64,000 nucleotides of DNA from Ruegeria_C sp041537905. Its GTDB lineage: Bacteria; Pseudomonadota; Alphaproteobacteria; Rhodobacterales; Rhodobacteraceae. This document shows, one piece after another, positions 55,051-63,879 of the stretch. The notes under the pieces are model-generated. The model saw nothing but the letters and a program-made list of their open reading frames with translations, was not told where the DNA came from and made no database searches. The stretch lies in contig NZ_JBGRUO010000001.1 of NCBI RefSeq assembly GCF_041537905.1, positions 396,966 to 460,965 of the forward strand, in the 5' to 3' direction. How positions within the stretch are numbered: the stretch's first letter is position 1; each line of letters opens with the position of its first letter. Position numbers and translations under genes: made by a program.

Positions 55051-57080
55051 CGCCCTGCCCTCGTGTTTTTGGTCCCGATGCCGCCGCCTTGATTGATCAT
55101 TTGCTGGTCTACTGCGCGTGTCAGATGCGCGGCTGTCAGCGCGGTTCCGTCTCGCCTTGAGAAAAACACCGCTGCGAGGGCCGCATTCTTGATCTGCGCG
55201 CCGGTCATCGGCAGATCAGACGAAAGCCGCTCCAAATCGCTGCTCAGATCCGCCGCCAGCTGGGGCGATGCAAGCACCGATACGACCTGCTGCCAGATGG
55301 CAAGCCGTTCCGCGCGTTCGGGTCTGGGCAAGTAGAACACGTACCGGATGCGCCGGACAAAGGCGTCGTCAATCTGCTGACGCTTGTTGGTCGCCAGAAG
55401 TGCAACGCCAGGATAGTCCTCGACCAGTTGCAGCAAGTAGCTGGTGTCAGCGTTGGAATGCTTATCAAGCGAATCCTTCGTGTCGGTACGCCGCGCAAAC
55501 AAGGCGTCCGCCTCATCAAACAGCAGCACAGCGTTGATCTCGCTCGCCCGGGCAAAGAGCCGTTTGAGCCGTTTGGCGGTCTCGCCGATGTATTTGTCGA
55601 TCATTGTCGCAACATCGATCCGGAAAAGATCGAGGCCCAGTTCGCGGGCGATCACCTGCGCCGCCATCGTCTTACCCGTGCCCGGCGGGCCAGACATCAG
55701 ACCGATCAAGCCCACGCCGCGCGGGAACAGCCGGCGCGCGCCTGGATCTTCCCAGAATGCGTTGCGCGTTTTTGCCTCGTAGAGGAATTCATCCAAATGA
55801 TCCGAGACTCCATCGGGCAGGTGCAAATCCGAGCGTTCAAAGGGGCAATCAACCAGCCGGGCCAAATCACCCAGTTTGCCATGCGAAAGTGCGCGAGTGC
55901 GCTGTCGCACGCCTTCGAAACTGTTATCACCCTGCGCGGCGACATGACGGATTTCGCCAATGGTAACCCGGAACCGGTCTGCAAGTTGATCCAGGGCCCC
56001 GTCCGGCCACACCTGCGCGCCAGGCAGATACCGTTGCCACAACGCTTTGCGTTCGCTGCTGGACAGAGAAGGGATTTTGACCCGTTCTTCATGCCAGCCT
56101 ATGGCGGGCGTCGCATCCTCCTGTGTTTCGAGGATCAAGAATTCAACGTCGATGCTGTCCGGCAGCGGCTCGATCCCCTTAAGCGCGTTTGCACCGGCCC
56201 AGGCGACTGTGGAATTGTGCAACAGCGCTTGACGCTGCACACGCATGCGCACTTGATCCCAATCCTGCTCCGCGATCCGGCTGGTGTCGATCACACTGAC
56301 AGACCGCCCCAGCCGCGCGCTGATCAAGGCCGCAAAGGTCGTGCGGCCGCTCAGCGGTTGGCCCAATACGATCACCCGCGTTGGCATGCCGCGTTGCAAA
56401 GCGTCGATCAGCCGTGCGGAGAGGTCGCCCACCGGCCAGTTGGGAAGCGGATCGGGGGCTTCATTGAACACGCGGCACAGCGTTGCCACGTCCGGATCGA
56501 CATCGGATGCCCCGCGCAAATAGCTTTGCACATAGGGGTCCAATCGCAGCGTGCCGCCGACCTCTTCCAGGATATGCCACCGGCACAGCGGGCTGCCGGG
56601 CCCCCACATCGCGTTGCGCCCGTGTCCGAAGAGCCGCGCCGCCATGTCTTCGCGCACCGGTCCGCCGGGCAAGCCCGAGAGACTTTGGAATACCAGATGC
56701 AACGAGGGATCGATCGCGGCCGCAAGGCACAGAAGCACCAATTGCCGCTCTTCGATGGACAAGCCAAAAACATCCGCCACGTGCCGCAGGCGGTTTTCAC
56801 CCTCGAATATGTGCACATGAAGCGCACCCGCCTCTTCCCAAAGAACCTTTGCTTCGCCATGGCTGTCCAGAAAGTCGACCTCTTGTTCCGGCGCATCCAT
56901 ATCTGCAAGCGCGCGAGCCTGCGCGTTGCGAAGGTCCGGTTCCGCCACTGCCTGTTCCGCCAGGCTGTCCAGCCAGAGGATACGACGACGGCACAAGGTA
57001 CGCACCAGGGACAAGATCGCCTCTTCGATGGGTAAGTCTGCGGTGGCTGAAGGCGCGGCGGTTCTTGGGGCAACGTTCAT
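55047..57080 (-). CDS. AAA+ ATPase of the injection system (Afp15-like)
   Basis: 677-aa protein with an N-terminal helical domain and a degenerate first ATPase module (VIVLGQPLSGRTTFAALISARL, about residues 235-255). The complete C-terminal AAA+ module has Walker A SGPPGTGKTMAAQVIA near 462-476, Walker B VLLFDEADALFARR near 518-530, sensor LLATNKRQQIDDAFVRRIR and arginine fingers. The family occurs next to the terminator gene in Afp/PVC-type clusters and is needed for particle assembly. TGATG overlap with the upstream DUF4255 gene. Confidence 0.93.
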   Translation of the reverse strand: MNVAPRTAAPSATADLPIEEAILSLVRTLCRRRILWLDSLAEQAVAEPDLRNAQARALADMDAPEQEVDFLDSHGEAKVLWEEAGALHVHIFEGENRLRHVADVFGLSIEERQLVLLCLAAAIDPSLHLVFQSLSGLPGGPVREDMAARLFGHGRNAMWGPGSPLCRWHILEEVGGTLRLDPYVQSYLRGASDVDPDVATLCRVFNEAPDPLPNWPVGDLSARLIDALQRGMPTRVIVLGQPLSGRTTFAALISARLGRSVSVIDTSRIAEQDWDQVRMRVQRQALLHNSTVAWAGANALKGIEPLPDSIDVEFLILETQEDATPAIGWHEERVKIPSLSSSERKALWQRYLPGAQVWPDGALDQLADRFRVTIGEIRHVAAQGDNSFEGVRQRTRALSHGKLGDLARLVDCPFERSDLHLPDGVSDHLDEFLYEAKTRNAFWEDPGARRLFPRGVGLIGLMSGPPGTGKTMAAQVIARELGLDLFRIDVATMIDKYIGETAKRLKRLFARASEINAVLLFDEADALFARRTDTKDSLDKHSNADTSYLLQLVEDYPGVALLATNKRQQIDDAFVRRIRYVFYLPRPERAERLAIWQQVVSVLASPQLAADLSSDLERLSSDLPMTGAQIKNAALAAVFFSRRDGTALTAAHLTRAVDQQMINQGGGIGTKNTRAGR

Positions 57081-58504
57081 CAGAACTCTCCCCAGGCAGG
57101 CGGGGCCTCGGCCCCGTCGATGACAAGTTGGATGGCCAGCGGCGATGCAAACGCGGACGTATCCACGGTCAGGTCAATCCGGTCTGGTGTCGCGTTCTCA
57201 AAGTTGAAATGTCCCGCCACGGTCAGATCTGCGTCGCGGACCATACGCTGCCCCGACACGGTCAAAACCAAGTCCAGCGCATCCCGAAGGTAACTGCCGT
57301 GGAGCGTGATCCGGAAAGGCCGCGCGGCCGCGGGTCCGGCCAGAGCGTCCACTGCAGCGATCTGTGGCGCCACCGGAAACGGACAATCAGCAGAGCTTGT
57401 TTCAAGAAACCGCACCGGAGACTGGTTGGCCATTTGGGTGCCGACGATGACTCGCGCGGTATAAAGGCCGGGATAGAGCGTAAGGGTCTGCCCGTCCTCA
57501 TCGGTGACGGTGGTGCGCATACTGACCGAGACCCGCACGCCGTCAGCAGTGATCTGCCATTCGGGATTGACACTTTGGCTGATGGAAATGCGCGCCCGGC
57601 GAGTTTCCGGGTCAGCGTTGCCAATGGCCATGGGCCCTTCCAGTGACAACGAAACCCGGTCGCCCTGAAACCCGGAACCTTCAAAGGTGATCTGATTGTT
57701 CTGGGGCGGGACAGAGGGCGGTGCCGCCCCAGAAGGAAAGAGCGTGGGACGCGCCGGACTTGCCTCGAAAAAACGGAAAGGCTGAGTCGGATCAGCCAGC
57801 GGATGCCCCGCAGGCAGAACAAAACCCGTCAGGGCACGCGTGCGCAAGATCGCGACTTGATCGCTGACCGACACGAATTCCGCCACGGACAGTACAGGCG
57901 GTGCCGCACTTTCCACGCGCGGCGTTGCAAAGAGAATGACGCGCACTTCGTAATAGAGCGAAATGCGTGCGATCCGGTCCTGTTCGGCACTCCAGAAGTT
58001 GATTGTATCGTCGACCGAAACGGGGCGCAGAACGATCTTGATCACGTTGTCCGAGCCTTGCAGGCCGACCGTCTCCAACAACGGTTGGTTGGCCGGCGCA
58101 GGCGGGACACTCGGAATGACGGTGGAGTCGTTGATGATCGGGTAGTCGTGGAACGCCCGCGCCACAAAACCAAGAAGACGCTGTTCTATGGCCGCACGGT
58201 TTGATGGGCCGCCATCGGTTACGCTGCTGGTCGCCGTGACGACGTAGTAAAGGCACAGCGCAAGCGGGGTTTGCTGTACAGGCACCGCCCCCCCTTGTCC
58301 GCCGGGGGGCAGGTAGTTCTTGCCGTGCGGGTCTTCCATCGTGTGAAAGAGATGCACGCTGATGACATTCGGCATGGATCCCAAGGTGTCATCTGGTGGT
58401 GCTGCCGTGAATTCGATGGTAGCGACCGACGTGTCCCGCGCGATGACCTGACGCAGCAACTCCGTCAGTGTCTGGGTCACGCGAGAGAGGTCGGTCAGGC
58501 TCAT
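57080..58504 (-). CDS. DUF4255 tail/sheath terminator (Afp16-like)
   Basis: 474 aa. The N-terminal ~200 residues are the DUF4255 (Pvc16 N-terminal) domain: TQTLTELLRQVIARDTSVAT, IEFTAAPPDDTLGSMPNVIS, LCLYYVVTATSS, NRAAIEQRLLGFVARAFHDY. Afp16/Pvc16 caps tube and sheath at the distal end and sets length. The C-terminal part (from ~260) adds Ig-like beta segments (NQITFEGSGFQGDRVSLSLE) not present in short homologues. Start codon directly follows the upstream TAA. Confidence 0.88.
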   Translation of the reverse strand: MSLTDLSRVTQTLTELLRQVIARDTSVATIEFTAAPPDDTLGSMPNVISVHLFHTMEDPHGKNYLPPGGQGGAVPVQQTPLALCLYYVVTATSSVTDGGPSNRAAIEQRLLGFVARAFHDYPIINDSTVIPSVPPAPANQPLLETVGLQGSDNVIKIVLRPVSVDDTINFWSAEQDRIARISLYYEVRVILFATPRVESAAPPVLSVAEFVSVSDQVAILRTRALTGFVLPAGHPLADPTQPFRFFEASPARPTLFPSGAAPPSVPPQNNQITFEGSGFQGDRVSLSLEGPMAIGNADPETRRARISISQSVNPEWQITADGVRVSVSMRTTVTDEDGQTLTLYPGLYTARVIVGTQMANQSPVRFLETSSADCPFPVAPQIAAVDALAGPAAARPFRITLHGSYLRDALDLVLTVSGQRMVRDADLTVAGHFNFENATPDRIDLTVDTSAFASPLAIQLVIDGAEAPPAWGEF

Positions 58505-59353
58505 TTACCTTTGCCTCCAACCGAAGGGCATCGCTGGTTTCGGTGCTGGGGGCGCGGCAGGGCGCGACGACACAGGACGAGGTTGCGCGGGTGCCGGGGG
58601 TGGGACGACCTCGATCTCGATCTGGCCAATCTCGACCGTTGGGCCACGCGGCACAGGCTGCTGCGGACGGTCCTCCATCGTCTCTGGGAGGATCGGTTGA
58701 ACGCCCATGGCGCCTTGTTGATCGCGCGGGACGAATACCTCGCGCTCCATCTGTCGCGGTTGAACCACCTCGGGCGCGGTCGGATCTTCGGACACCCAGC
58801 GTTCCGCTATGGCCACAGCCTTCATCATGCTTGCAAGGGGCGTGGTTTGGGGATTGTCGGGTCTGCGTTCCTTTTCCTTTGCCTTGGTTATCGGGCGTGG
58901 CGCAGGTACCTCGGGTTCCAGTGGATCGCTTGTCTCCTCGAACATTGCGTCTACCGGCGGCGGCGCCGGACCATCAACGACTTGCACGGTGCCTGCAGTT
59001 GAGGGGTTGGGGGACTCGGGCAACGGTGGATCGTCATACACCTCGGTCAGAGGGGCTGGCGCAAATGTGTCCGGTGTCGACATGTCTTGCGGCGTTTCCT
59101 CTTTGGCCGGTGCCTCAGGCAGAGGGCCGATCTGGTCGGCAACTTTCGCGTCGGGCAAGTCCGTTTCTTCCAGAGATACAGGGGCTTGCGTGATAGTCGG
59201 GGCGGATGCGAAGACTTCGCCCGGATCGAGGTTCAGGCGTTGGTCTTCTTCCACCAGTGGCGAGTCGATCGCTTTGGCGGGGCGGGCGCCGATACTGATC
59301 GGGGTGGGTCCTGCGCTGTTTGTGCGATTGGCCACCCGTGCCAAATAGCTCAT
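58505..59353 (-). CDS. Pro/Glu-rich injection-operon protein, unknown
   Basis: 282 aa from the ATG at 59353, chosen because it overlaps the upstream stop as ATGA; the frame is open to 59455. After MSYLARVANRTNSAGPTPI the protein is low-complexity, rich in Pro, Glu and Val (e.g. ETDLPDAKVADQIGPLPEAP, VEIGQIEIEVVPPPAPAQPR), so mostly disordered. No family recognised. Position between the gp26-like and DUF4255 genes suggests an assembly or scaffolding role; too disordered to be an obvious tape measure. Confidence 0.65.
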   Translation of the reverse strand: MSYLARVANRTNSAGPTPISIGARPAKAIDSPLVEEDQRLNLDPGEVFASAPTITQAPVSLEETDLPDAKVADQIGPLPEAPAKEETPQDMSTPDTFAPAPLTEVYDDPPLPESPNPSTAGTVQVVDGPAPPPVDAMFEETSDPLEPEVPAPRPITKAKEKERRPDNPQTTPLASMMKAVAIAERWVSEDPTAPEVVQPRQMEREVFVPRDQQGAMGVQPILPETMEDRPQQPVPRGPTVEIGQIEIEVVPPPAPAQPRPVSSRPAAPPAPKPAMPFGWRQR

Positions 59354-60111
59354 CGCCATGAGGACACCCCGCGTGGGCGCTGGTCGGACAGGATCAGTCG
59401 GACATGTTCGCGCCGCAGCGAGCGGGGCAAAGACATGATCTCGCTGCGCGACCATTTGTAGGCCATTGCGATTTGGTGAATTTCACGAACGATGATCGGA
59501 CTCTCGCGGCGCAGAGCCGCCCAGAAATACGCATCCATGCTCAGCGGAAAGGTCTGATGCGTGCCGCAGTGCGGGCATTGCGCTTCTATATCATCGTCGA
59601 GCATCGGCCCCGCACGCATCAGCGCAGCTTCCAGCTCATGATGATCCGGAGTGCCCTCCAGCACACAGGCCTGCGCCAGTTGCTTGGCGCGCACCTCTGG
59701 CGGTGCATCCCCCAGCGCGCCCAAATCGCCATGCACAGGCACGCGGAACGAGAAATCGGAACAGCGGAAAGCGTTAGGGCCGATACGGGTAATCTCGGGG
59801 CCGCGACGCAGGCTCGCAATCCAATCAGACAGCTCGAATTGGGTTTCGAATTTCCGATCGCAGTCACAACAGGGCACATGGCATTCGATCGTGTCGCCGT
59901 ACATTGCGGCGTAAAGCGCCGCGATCGCCATGTCCTGTTCCGACAGGTTCAAGGCATCATGAGACACGAGCCCGTCCGCACAAAGCTGCGCCAGCAGAGC
60001 CCGAGTATCCGTGACCTCCAACTCTTGAATTGCCGTCAATTCACGCAACACAATGGTCCGAACCGGACCGTCTCGTTCCGCTGGCACGTCAGATAGCGCT
60101 GCCGTTATCAT
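59350..60111 (-). CDS. gp26/T4-type baseplate assembly protein with zinc-ribbon motifs
   Basis: 253-aa protein. The C-terminal helix-rich segment ESPIIVREIHQIAMAYKWSR then SEIMSLPRSLRREHVRLI is the pattern of T4-type baseplate hub assembly chaperones (gp26/gp51 group). Two Cys clusters, CHVPCCDC (near residue 78) and CPHC (near 178), look like halves of zinc ribbons. The gene lies right after the tube gene, as in many Afp-like clusters. No convincing Shine-Dalgarno within 15 bases; an AAGGAGG lies about 40 bases upstream, so the start could be further upstream than the ATG at 60111. Confidence 0.7.
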   Translation of the reverse strand: MITAALSDVPAERDGPVRTIVLRELTAIQELEVTDTRALLAQLCADGLVSHDALNLSEQDMAIAALYAAMYGDTIECHVPCCDCDRKFETQFELSDWIASLRRGPEITRIGPNAFRCSDFSFRVPVHGDLGALGDAPPEVRAKQLAQACVLEGTPDHHELEAALMRAGPMLDDDIEAQCPHCGTHQTFPLSMDAYFWAALRRESPIIVREIHQIAMAYKWSRSEIMSLPRSLRREHVRLILSDQRPRGVSSWR

Positions 60112-60158
60112 GTTCAGCGTGACCCAAAGCGGAAAATGCCGCCGGGCCGCCCTCCTTG

Positions 60159-60662
60159 TTACGTTTCGGCGACTTCGCGTACGTCAAGATCCCGGACCCA
60201 GCCTTCGTTCTGGACCGTGACCATTTCGATCGCTGTGGCATTTGCGTTTGCATCCAGTTCAGGCAACGCGGTGTACTCGGAAACCCAGCACCGAAAGATC
60301 AAATACGACTTTGCAATGACACCCTGCTCGTTCAACAGGTCGACCCTCAAATCCCGCCGAAAATTGGCGAGTGAGACGGACGCGTCTCCGTTGGTGCTGT
60401 AAACCAGATTGGCCCAATCCTCAAAGGCGGGATCATGGGTGACACCACGTTCAAAAGTGATTGGCTCGAATTTAGACGTGCCGGGAGAGTGTCGCGGCGT
60501 TGAATTATCGCCACCGTCGCGGTGGCTGACGGCTTCCGTGGTCCGTTTCAAGGCGCCAACTTTGCTCATCCCTGCGATAGGATCAGGCATTCCTGCGAAA
60601 TAGACGCGAAACTTGAAATTTTTGTACGGGTCAATGCGATTGTTGCGGGTAAACTGTGCCAT
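60159..60662 (-). CDS. Inner tube protein (gp19/Hcp-like)
   Basis: 167-aa tail-tube protein of the T4 gp19 type. Start ATG at 60662 with GGAGG six bases upstream. Diagnostic stretches: DPYKNFKFRVYFAGMPDPIA, then GDNSTPRHSPGTSKFEPITF with ERGVTHDPAFEDW and RRDLRVDLLNEQGVIAKSYL. Hexameric rings of this protein stack into the conduit inside the sheath. It is the only tube gene here, whereas Afp/PVC have two or three. Confidence 0.94.
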   Translation of the reverse strand: MAQFTRNNRIDPYKNFKFRVYFAGMPDPIAGMSKVGALKRTTEAVSHRDGGDNSTPRHSPGTSKFEPITFERGVTHDPAFEDWANLVYSTNGDASVSLANFRRDLRVDLLNEQGVIAKSYLIFRCWVSEYTALPELDANANATAIEMVTVQNEGWVRDLDVREVAET

Positions 60663-60680
60663 CAAAAACCTCCTATGCCG

Positions 60681-63038
60681 TCAGACCTGAGCCTGCGCCG
60701 TACGCTGCTGTAGGGTAACGACAACAAACTCTGCCGGGCGCAGCGGGGCGAAACCCACCGCAACATTGACAATGCCAAGGGCCTGATCGGTTGGCGTAGT
60801 CGTCTCAGCGTCACACTTGACGAAAAACGCGTCCGTCGCGGTATTGCCGGCAAAGGCCCCCTGTCGGAACAGGCCGTTCATGAATGATCCGGCGGCGAGA
60901 CGGATTTGGCTCCAGAGTGGGGCATCATTGGGTTCGAACACGGCGAATTGCAAACCGTTGCGCAGGCTCGCCTCGATGAAGAGCGCAATGCGCCGCACCG
61001 GTAAGTACCGGTAGTCTGTTTCGCTAGAGGCATCAAACCCGGCCATTGTGCGTGCGCCCCATGCCAAAACACCGTTCGGGAACGAACGGATGCAATTTAT
61101 GGCCTCGGGGTTGAGTTGGCCGTTTTGCGGATCCGAAAGTGGCACGTCCACGCCGCGCACGCCAAAAAGGCTGGCCTCGACCCCGGCAGAGGCTTTCCAG
61201 ACCCCGCGTGAGCCATCGATACGCGCCATGACACCTGCCATTGAACCGGATGGATCAATCGGTCTTGTCAGCCCATTCGATGTGATCGACACCCTCGGCC
61301 AGAACGCCGCGGCGTAGTCGGTGGCCACACCTGTACGAAGCCCCTGCAAACTGTCGAGAACGCCCTGCGTGGTTTGTTGCGCGGGTTCCACATCAACCAG
61401 CAGAACCGCAAGCTGGTCGCGACAGAACGCACTGGCAGGCCCCCAGACGCCAGCGCGAATGCCGGGCACTGTCGTGTCCCCGGCACTCTTGGGCAAGATC
61501 ATAATGTTGAAGATGTTGACCCGCTCCTCGATCTGCTGGAACGCGTCCATGTAATCTTCGAGCTGGGCCACGTTTCCATCGGTCCCCCCGCCCAGAGCGG
61601 AAGCCGCGATGGTGCTGGTGACACCACCAAACAGCTCACCGGCAAGGGACAGATCAGGCGTTGCCGAGACAAATGTCGCCCCGCCACCGCTACTGGCCGA
61701 ACCGAATTCGGGGATCAGTGCAAGCCGCAAGCCGTGTACTTCTGCCCGCCAGTCCTCGCTTTCGGCACTCAGCGCGATGGCCACGGCCTGCAGGTTTTCG
61801 GCGATGTTGCGGAAAGACGTTGCGGTGCTTTGCGTACCTTCGGCAAAGGTCGTACCGGCACCCGGATAGACGATATCGGCGGTCGCGATGGTAAAGGGGT
61901 TCACGGCCGCCGTTCCATCCACACCCAGATCCGTCAGTGTCGTGCGATCTGCGCCGCCCAGCGAGAGGATCGCCGCCAAGTCCCCAGAGCCGTCGTCCAG
62001 AACGGAGACGAGCCCGGACGGCACAGGCCGGGCTTGCGACCACGCGCCCACTTCTATGCCGCCTTGGGTCACGCCCAATCCCAGCGCGGCGGAAATGTCG
62101 AATTGCGCCGCGGGTTCGATCACCACATCATGCTGTGCTGCGTTTGCCCTGATGATGAGGGGTTCATCGGTTGGATCGGGCACTGTCACCGTTACCGGCG
62201 TGTGCGGCGCGAGCGCGGTGTTGATCGTTGTCGCCAGAGTAGCGAGGCTGGTATCGGCTACATCAACAGAAACCGTCACCGTGGGGGATGCGTTTTCTCC
62301 CTCGATCCGCACTTGGAGCCGTCCTGCCGTCCCGGTGTTTCCGGCCTGCGTGGCCTGCACTGCTGCCAAAAGTGCCGCTTCTGCCGCCCCGGTGTCCGCG
62401 AATATCTCGGCACTCGCCGAAAACCCGTTAACTGTGGCAGCGGCCAGCGCTGCAGCCTCTTCTGCAGCGGTCGTGGCATCATCGATTGTCGCGGTAACCA
62501 ACAGCGATTGTTGGTCCAGAATGTTGCGCACATAGCGTGACGCACTGGGCGCCATGCTGAGGTTCGAAAACGTCTCCGTCGCGGTCACCTCCGGCTGCCC
62601 GCTGGCATCAAACTCTTCCACAAAGATTTCAAGCTCAAAGCTTCGTTCAGGGGAAGCGGTGTTGTAACTGACCCGTGCGCGCAACCGGTTCGCCAGCAAC
62701 CCCGCATCACGAGACTGCAAGGTCAGCACGGTCGCACCGCCAGCCGCCGTCAATCCGACACTGGATGGCAATGCCCCATCGGCCACACGGCATATGATCG
62801 CCTGTTCGCCGCCGTTCAGAAAGAACTGGCGCACTTGCTCGGTCATCTCGCCCTGACTGGTGTCATCCGAAAAGACACGTTCGTAGTCTTGAATGCCCAG
62901 AACCGTGGTTGGGATGTTCAGTGGTCCGGCCTTGGCCATCCCAACAAAGGTCGCAATCGATGTCGCAACTCCGCTGATTGCTTGCACACCCGAAGGTATC
63001 TCGCGGACATAAACGCCGGGGTAACTTACGGTTGGCAT
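60681..63038 (-). CDS. Contractile sheath protein
   Basis: 785-aa tail sheath, first gene of the operon. Start ATG at 63038 (MPTVSYPGVYVREIPSG) with a GAGGT site eight bases upstream; the annotated frame extends 5 codons further. N-terminal domain: ATSIATFVGMAKAGPLNIPT, then IQDYERVFSDDTSQGEMTEQ. C-terminal sheath core: SLRNGLQFAVFEPNDAPLWS, IRLAAGSFMNGLFRQGAF, DAFFVKCDAETTTPTDQALG, VGFAPLRPAEFVVV. A very large Ala/Thr-rich insertion (about residues 120-460) separates the two, making it much longer than the usual 350-500 aa. The insertion would lie on the outside of the particle. Confidence 0.94.
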   Translation of the reverse strand: MPTVSYPGVYVREIPSGVQAISGVATSIATFVGMAKAGPLNIPTTVLGIQDYERVFSDDTSQGEMTEQVRQFFLNGGEQAIICRVADGALPSSVGLTAAGGATVLTLQSRDAGLLANRLRARVSYNTASPERSFELEIFVEEFDASGQPEVTATETFSNLSMAPSASRYVRNILDQQSLLVTATIDDATTAAEEAAALAAATVNGFSASAEIFADTGAAEAALLAAVQATQAGNTGTAGRLQVRIEGENASPTVTVSVDVADTSLATLATTINTALAPHTPVTVTVPDPTDEPLIIRANAAQHDVVIEPAAQFDISAALGLGVTQGGIEVGAWSQARPVPSGLVSVLDDGSGDLAAILSLGGADRTTLTDLGVDGTAAVNPFTIATADIVYPGAGTTFAEGTQSTATSFRNIAENLQAVAIALSAESEDWRAEVHGLRLALIPEFGSASSGGGATFVSATPDLSLAGELFGGVTSTIAASALGGGTDGNVAQLEDYMDAFQQIEERVNIFNIMILPKSAGDTTVPGIRAGVWGPASAFCRDQLAVLLVDVEPAQQTTQGVLDSLQGLRTGVATDYAAAFWPRVSITSNGLTRPIDPSGSMAGVMARIDGSRGVWKASAGVEASLFGVRGVDVPLSDPQNGQLNPEAINCIRSFPNGVLAWGARTMAGFDASSETDYRYLPVRRIALFIEASLRNGLQFAVFEPNDAPLWSQIRLAAGSFMNGLFRQGAFAGNTATDAFFVKCDAETTTPTDQALGIVNVAVGFAPLRPAEFVVVTLQQRTAQAQV

Positions 63039-63879
63039 GACGCGCCACCTCACCTGTCAATAAATGAATAAAAGCGTGCCGAGATAAGCCGGCGAAACAA
63101 AATCATACTTGCTTTAAGGGTAACAAACCCGTTTTCGGTTTGTATAGAAACTTCTCGCTAGACGGGATTTTCGGCGGAAACATGACGCTTATAGGGTGTT
63201 TTTCATGAAGGCTGGCGCTTAGGTTTCTTCGGCTCAAAGTTAGGAAAAATCTCACCATTTTAAACCTTTGAACATAGGTATTCATGTTGGCAAAATTGGA
63301 TCTCGCTGGTTGCGGCGATCGGACTGTTCTCTTGCAGCGAATGGCGGTAATGCGGACGCTGACCGCGGCCAAAACGAGCGGCGCCGAGTGTCCGGTTATG
63401 GCCGTCGATTCGGGGGCGGAAGGCCGCAACCCACGCGTGTCGCCTATCCGACCGGCTTGCAGCATTGGTCGCTCCGCGCTCACAGCGGACTTGGGGCAAC
63501 GCAGCGCGTCGTCTGCCCAAAGAGAACGAATGTTCGGGAAAAAGGAAGTTCAGCCGTAACCGGTAGGGTCAGTTTTTGACGCATTGGTCAACCGGCGGCA
63601 GCAGTCATCACCGCAAGGCTGCTGCGGATTGAATAGCGGGATCGGACTCAACCGTAATCGGTTCACTTTCCATCAGAACGCAACGTAAGGAGCGCGCGGC
63701 GATATTGCTGTGCTGATCGTCATGACCGACGGTCAAGCCGCCATGAACGCTTGGGGGCGGTGCTTTCTCGCCACAAGGCCATTTGGAGCGCAATTAGAGC
63801 CCCACGGCAATGCGACCAAGCCAAGGATGAGTTGCGCCGTCGGTGAGTTAGATGCTCTCTAGGCTCCAGACTCATTGAT
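63039..63879. other. Gene-poor stretch upstream of the injection operon
   Basis: 841 bases without a supportable gene. It must hold the sheath promoter. A bulged hairpin at 63123-63143 (ACAAACC with GGTTTGT) lies about 85 bases upstream of the sheath start and could be an operator or attenuator. Short open frames at 63268-63579 and 63608-63793 show no family resemblance. Probably decayed insertion-element flank near its far end. Confidence 0.5.
63123..63143 (-). promoter_or_regulatory. Inverted repeat in the sheath leader/promoter region
   Basis: Inverted repeat ACAAACC (63123-63129) and GGTTTGT (63137-63143), extended inward by a CG pair with one unpaired C around a TTTT loop. It lies upstream of the first gene of the injection operon and downstream of any likely promoter. 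A regulatory role is inferred from position; nothing in the sequence proves it. Confidence 0.35.

Noticed and set aside
28201..63038. Prophage
   Set aside because: Sheath, tube and baseplate genes look phage-like, but there is no capsid, portal, terminase, replication, lysis or integrase gene, and AAA+, DUF4255 and DUF4157 genes mark an eCIS instead.
63268..63793. Small genes upstream of the sheath operon
   Set aside because: Several short open frames on both strands, none with family resemblance or a good ribosome-binding site; left as a gene-poor stretch.
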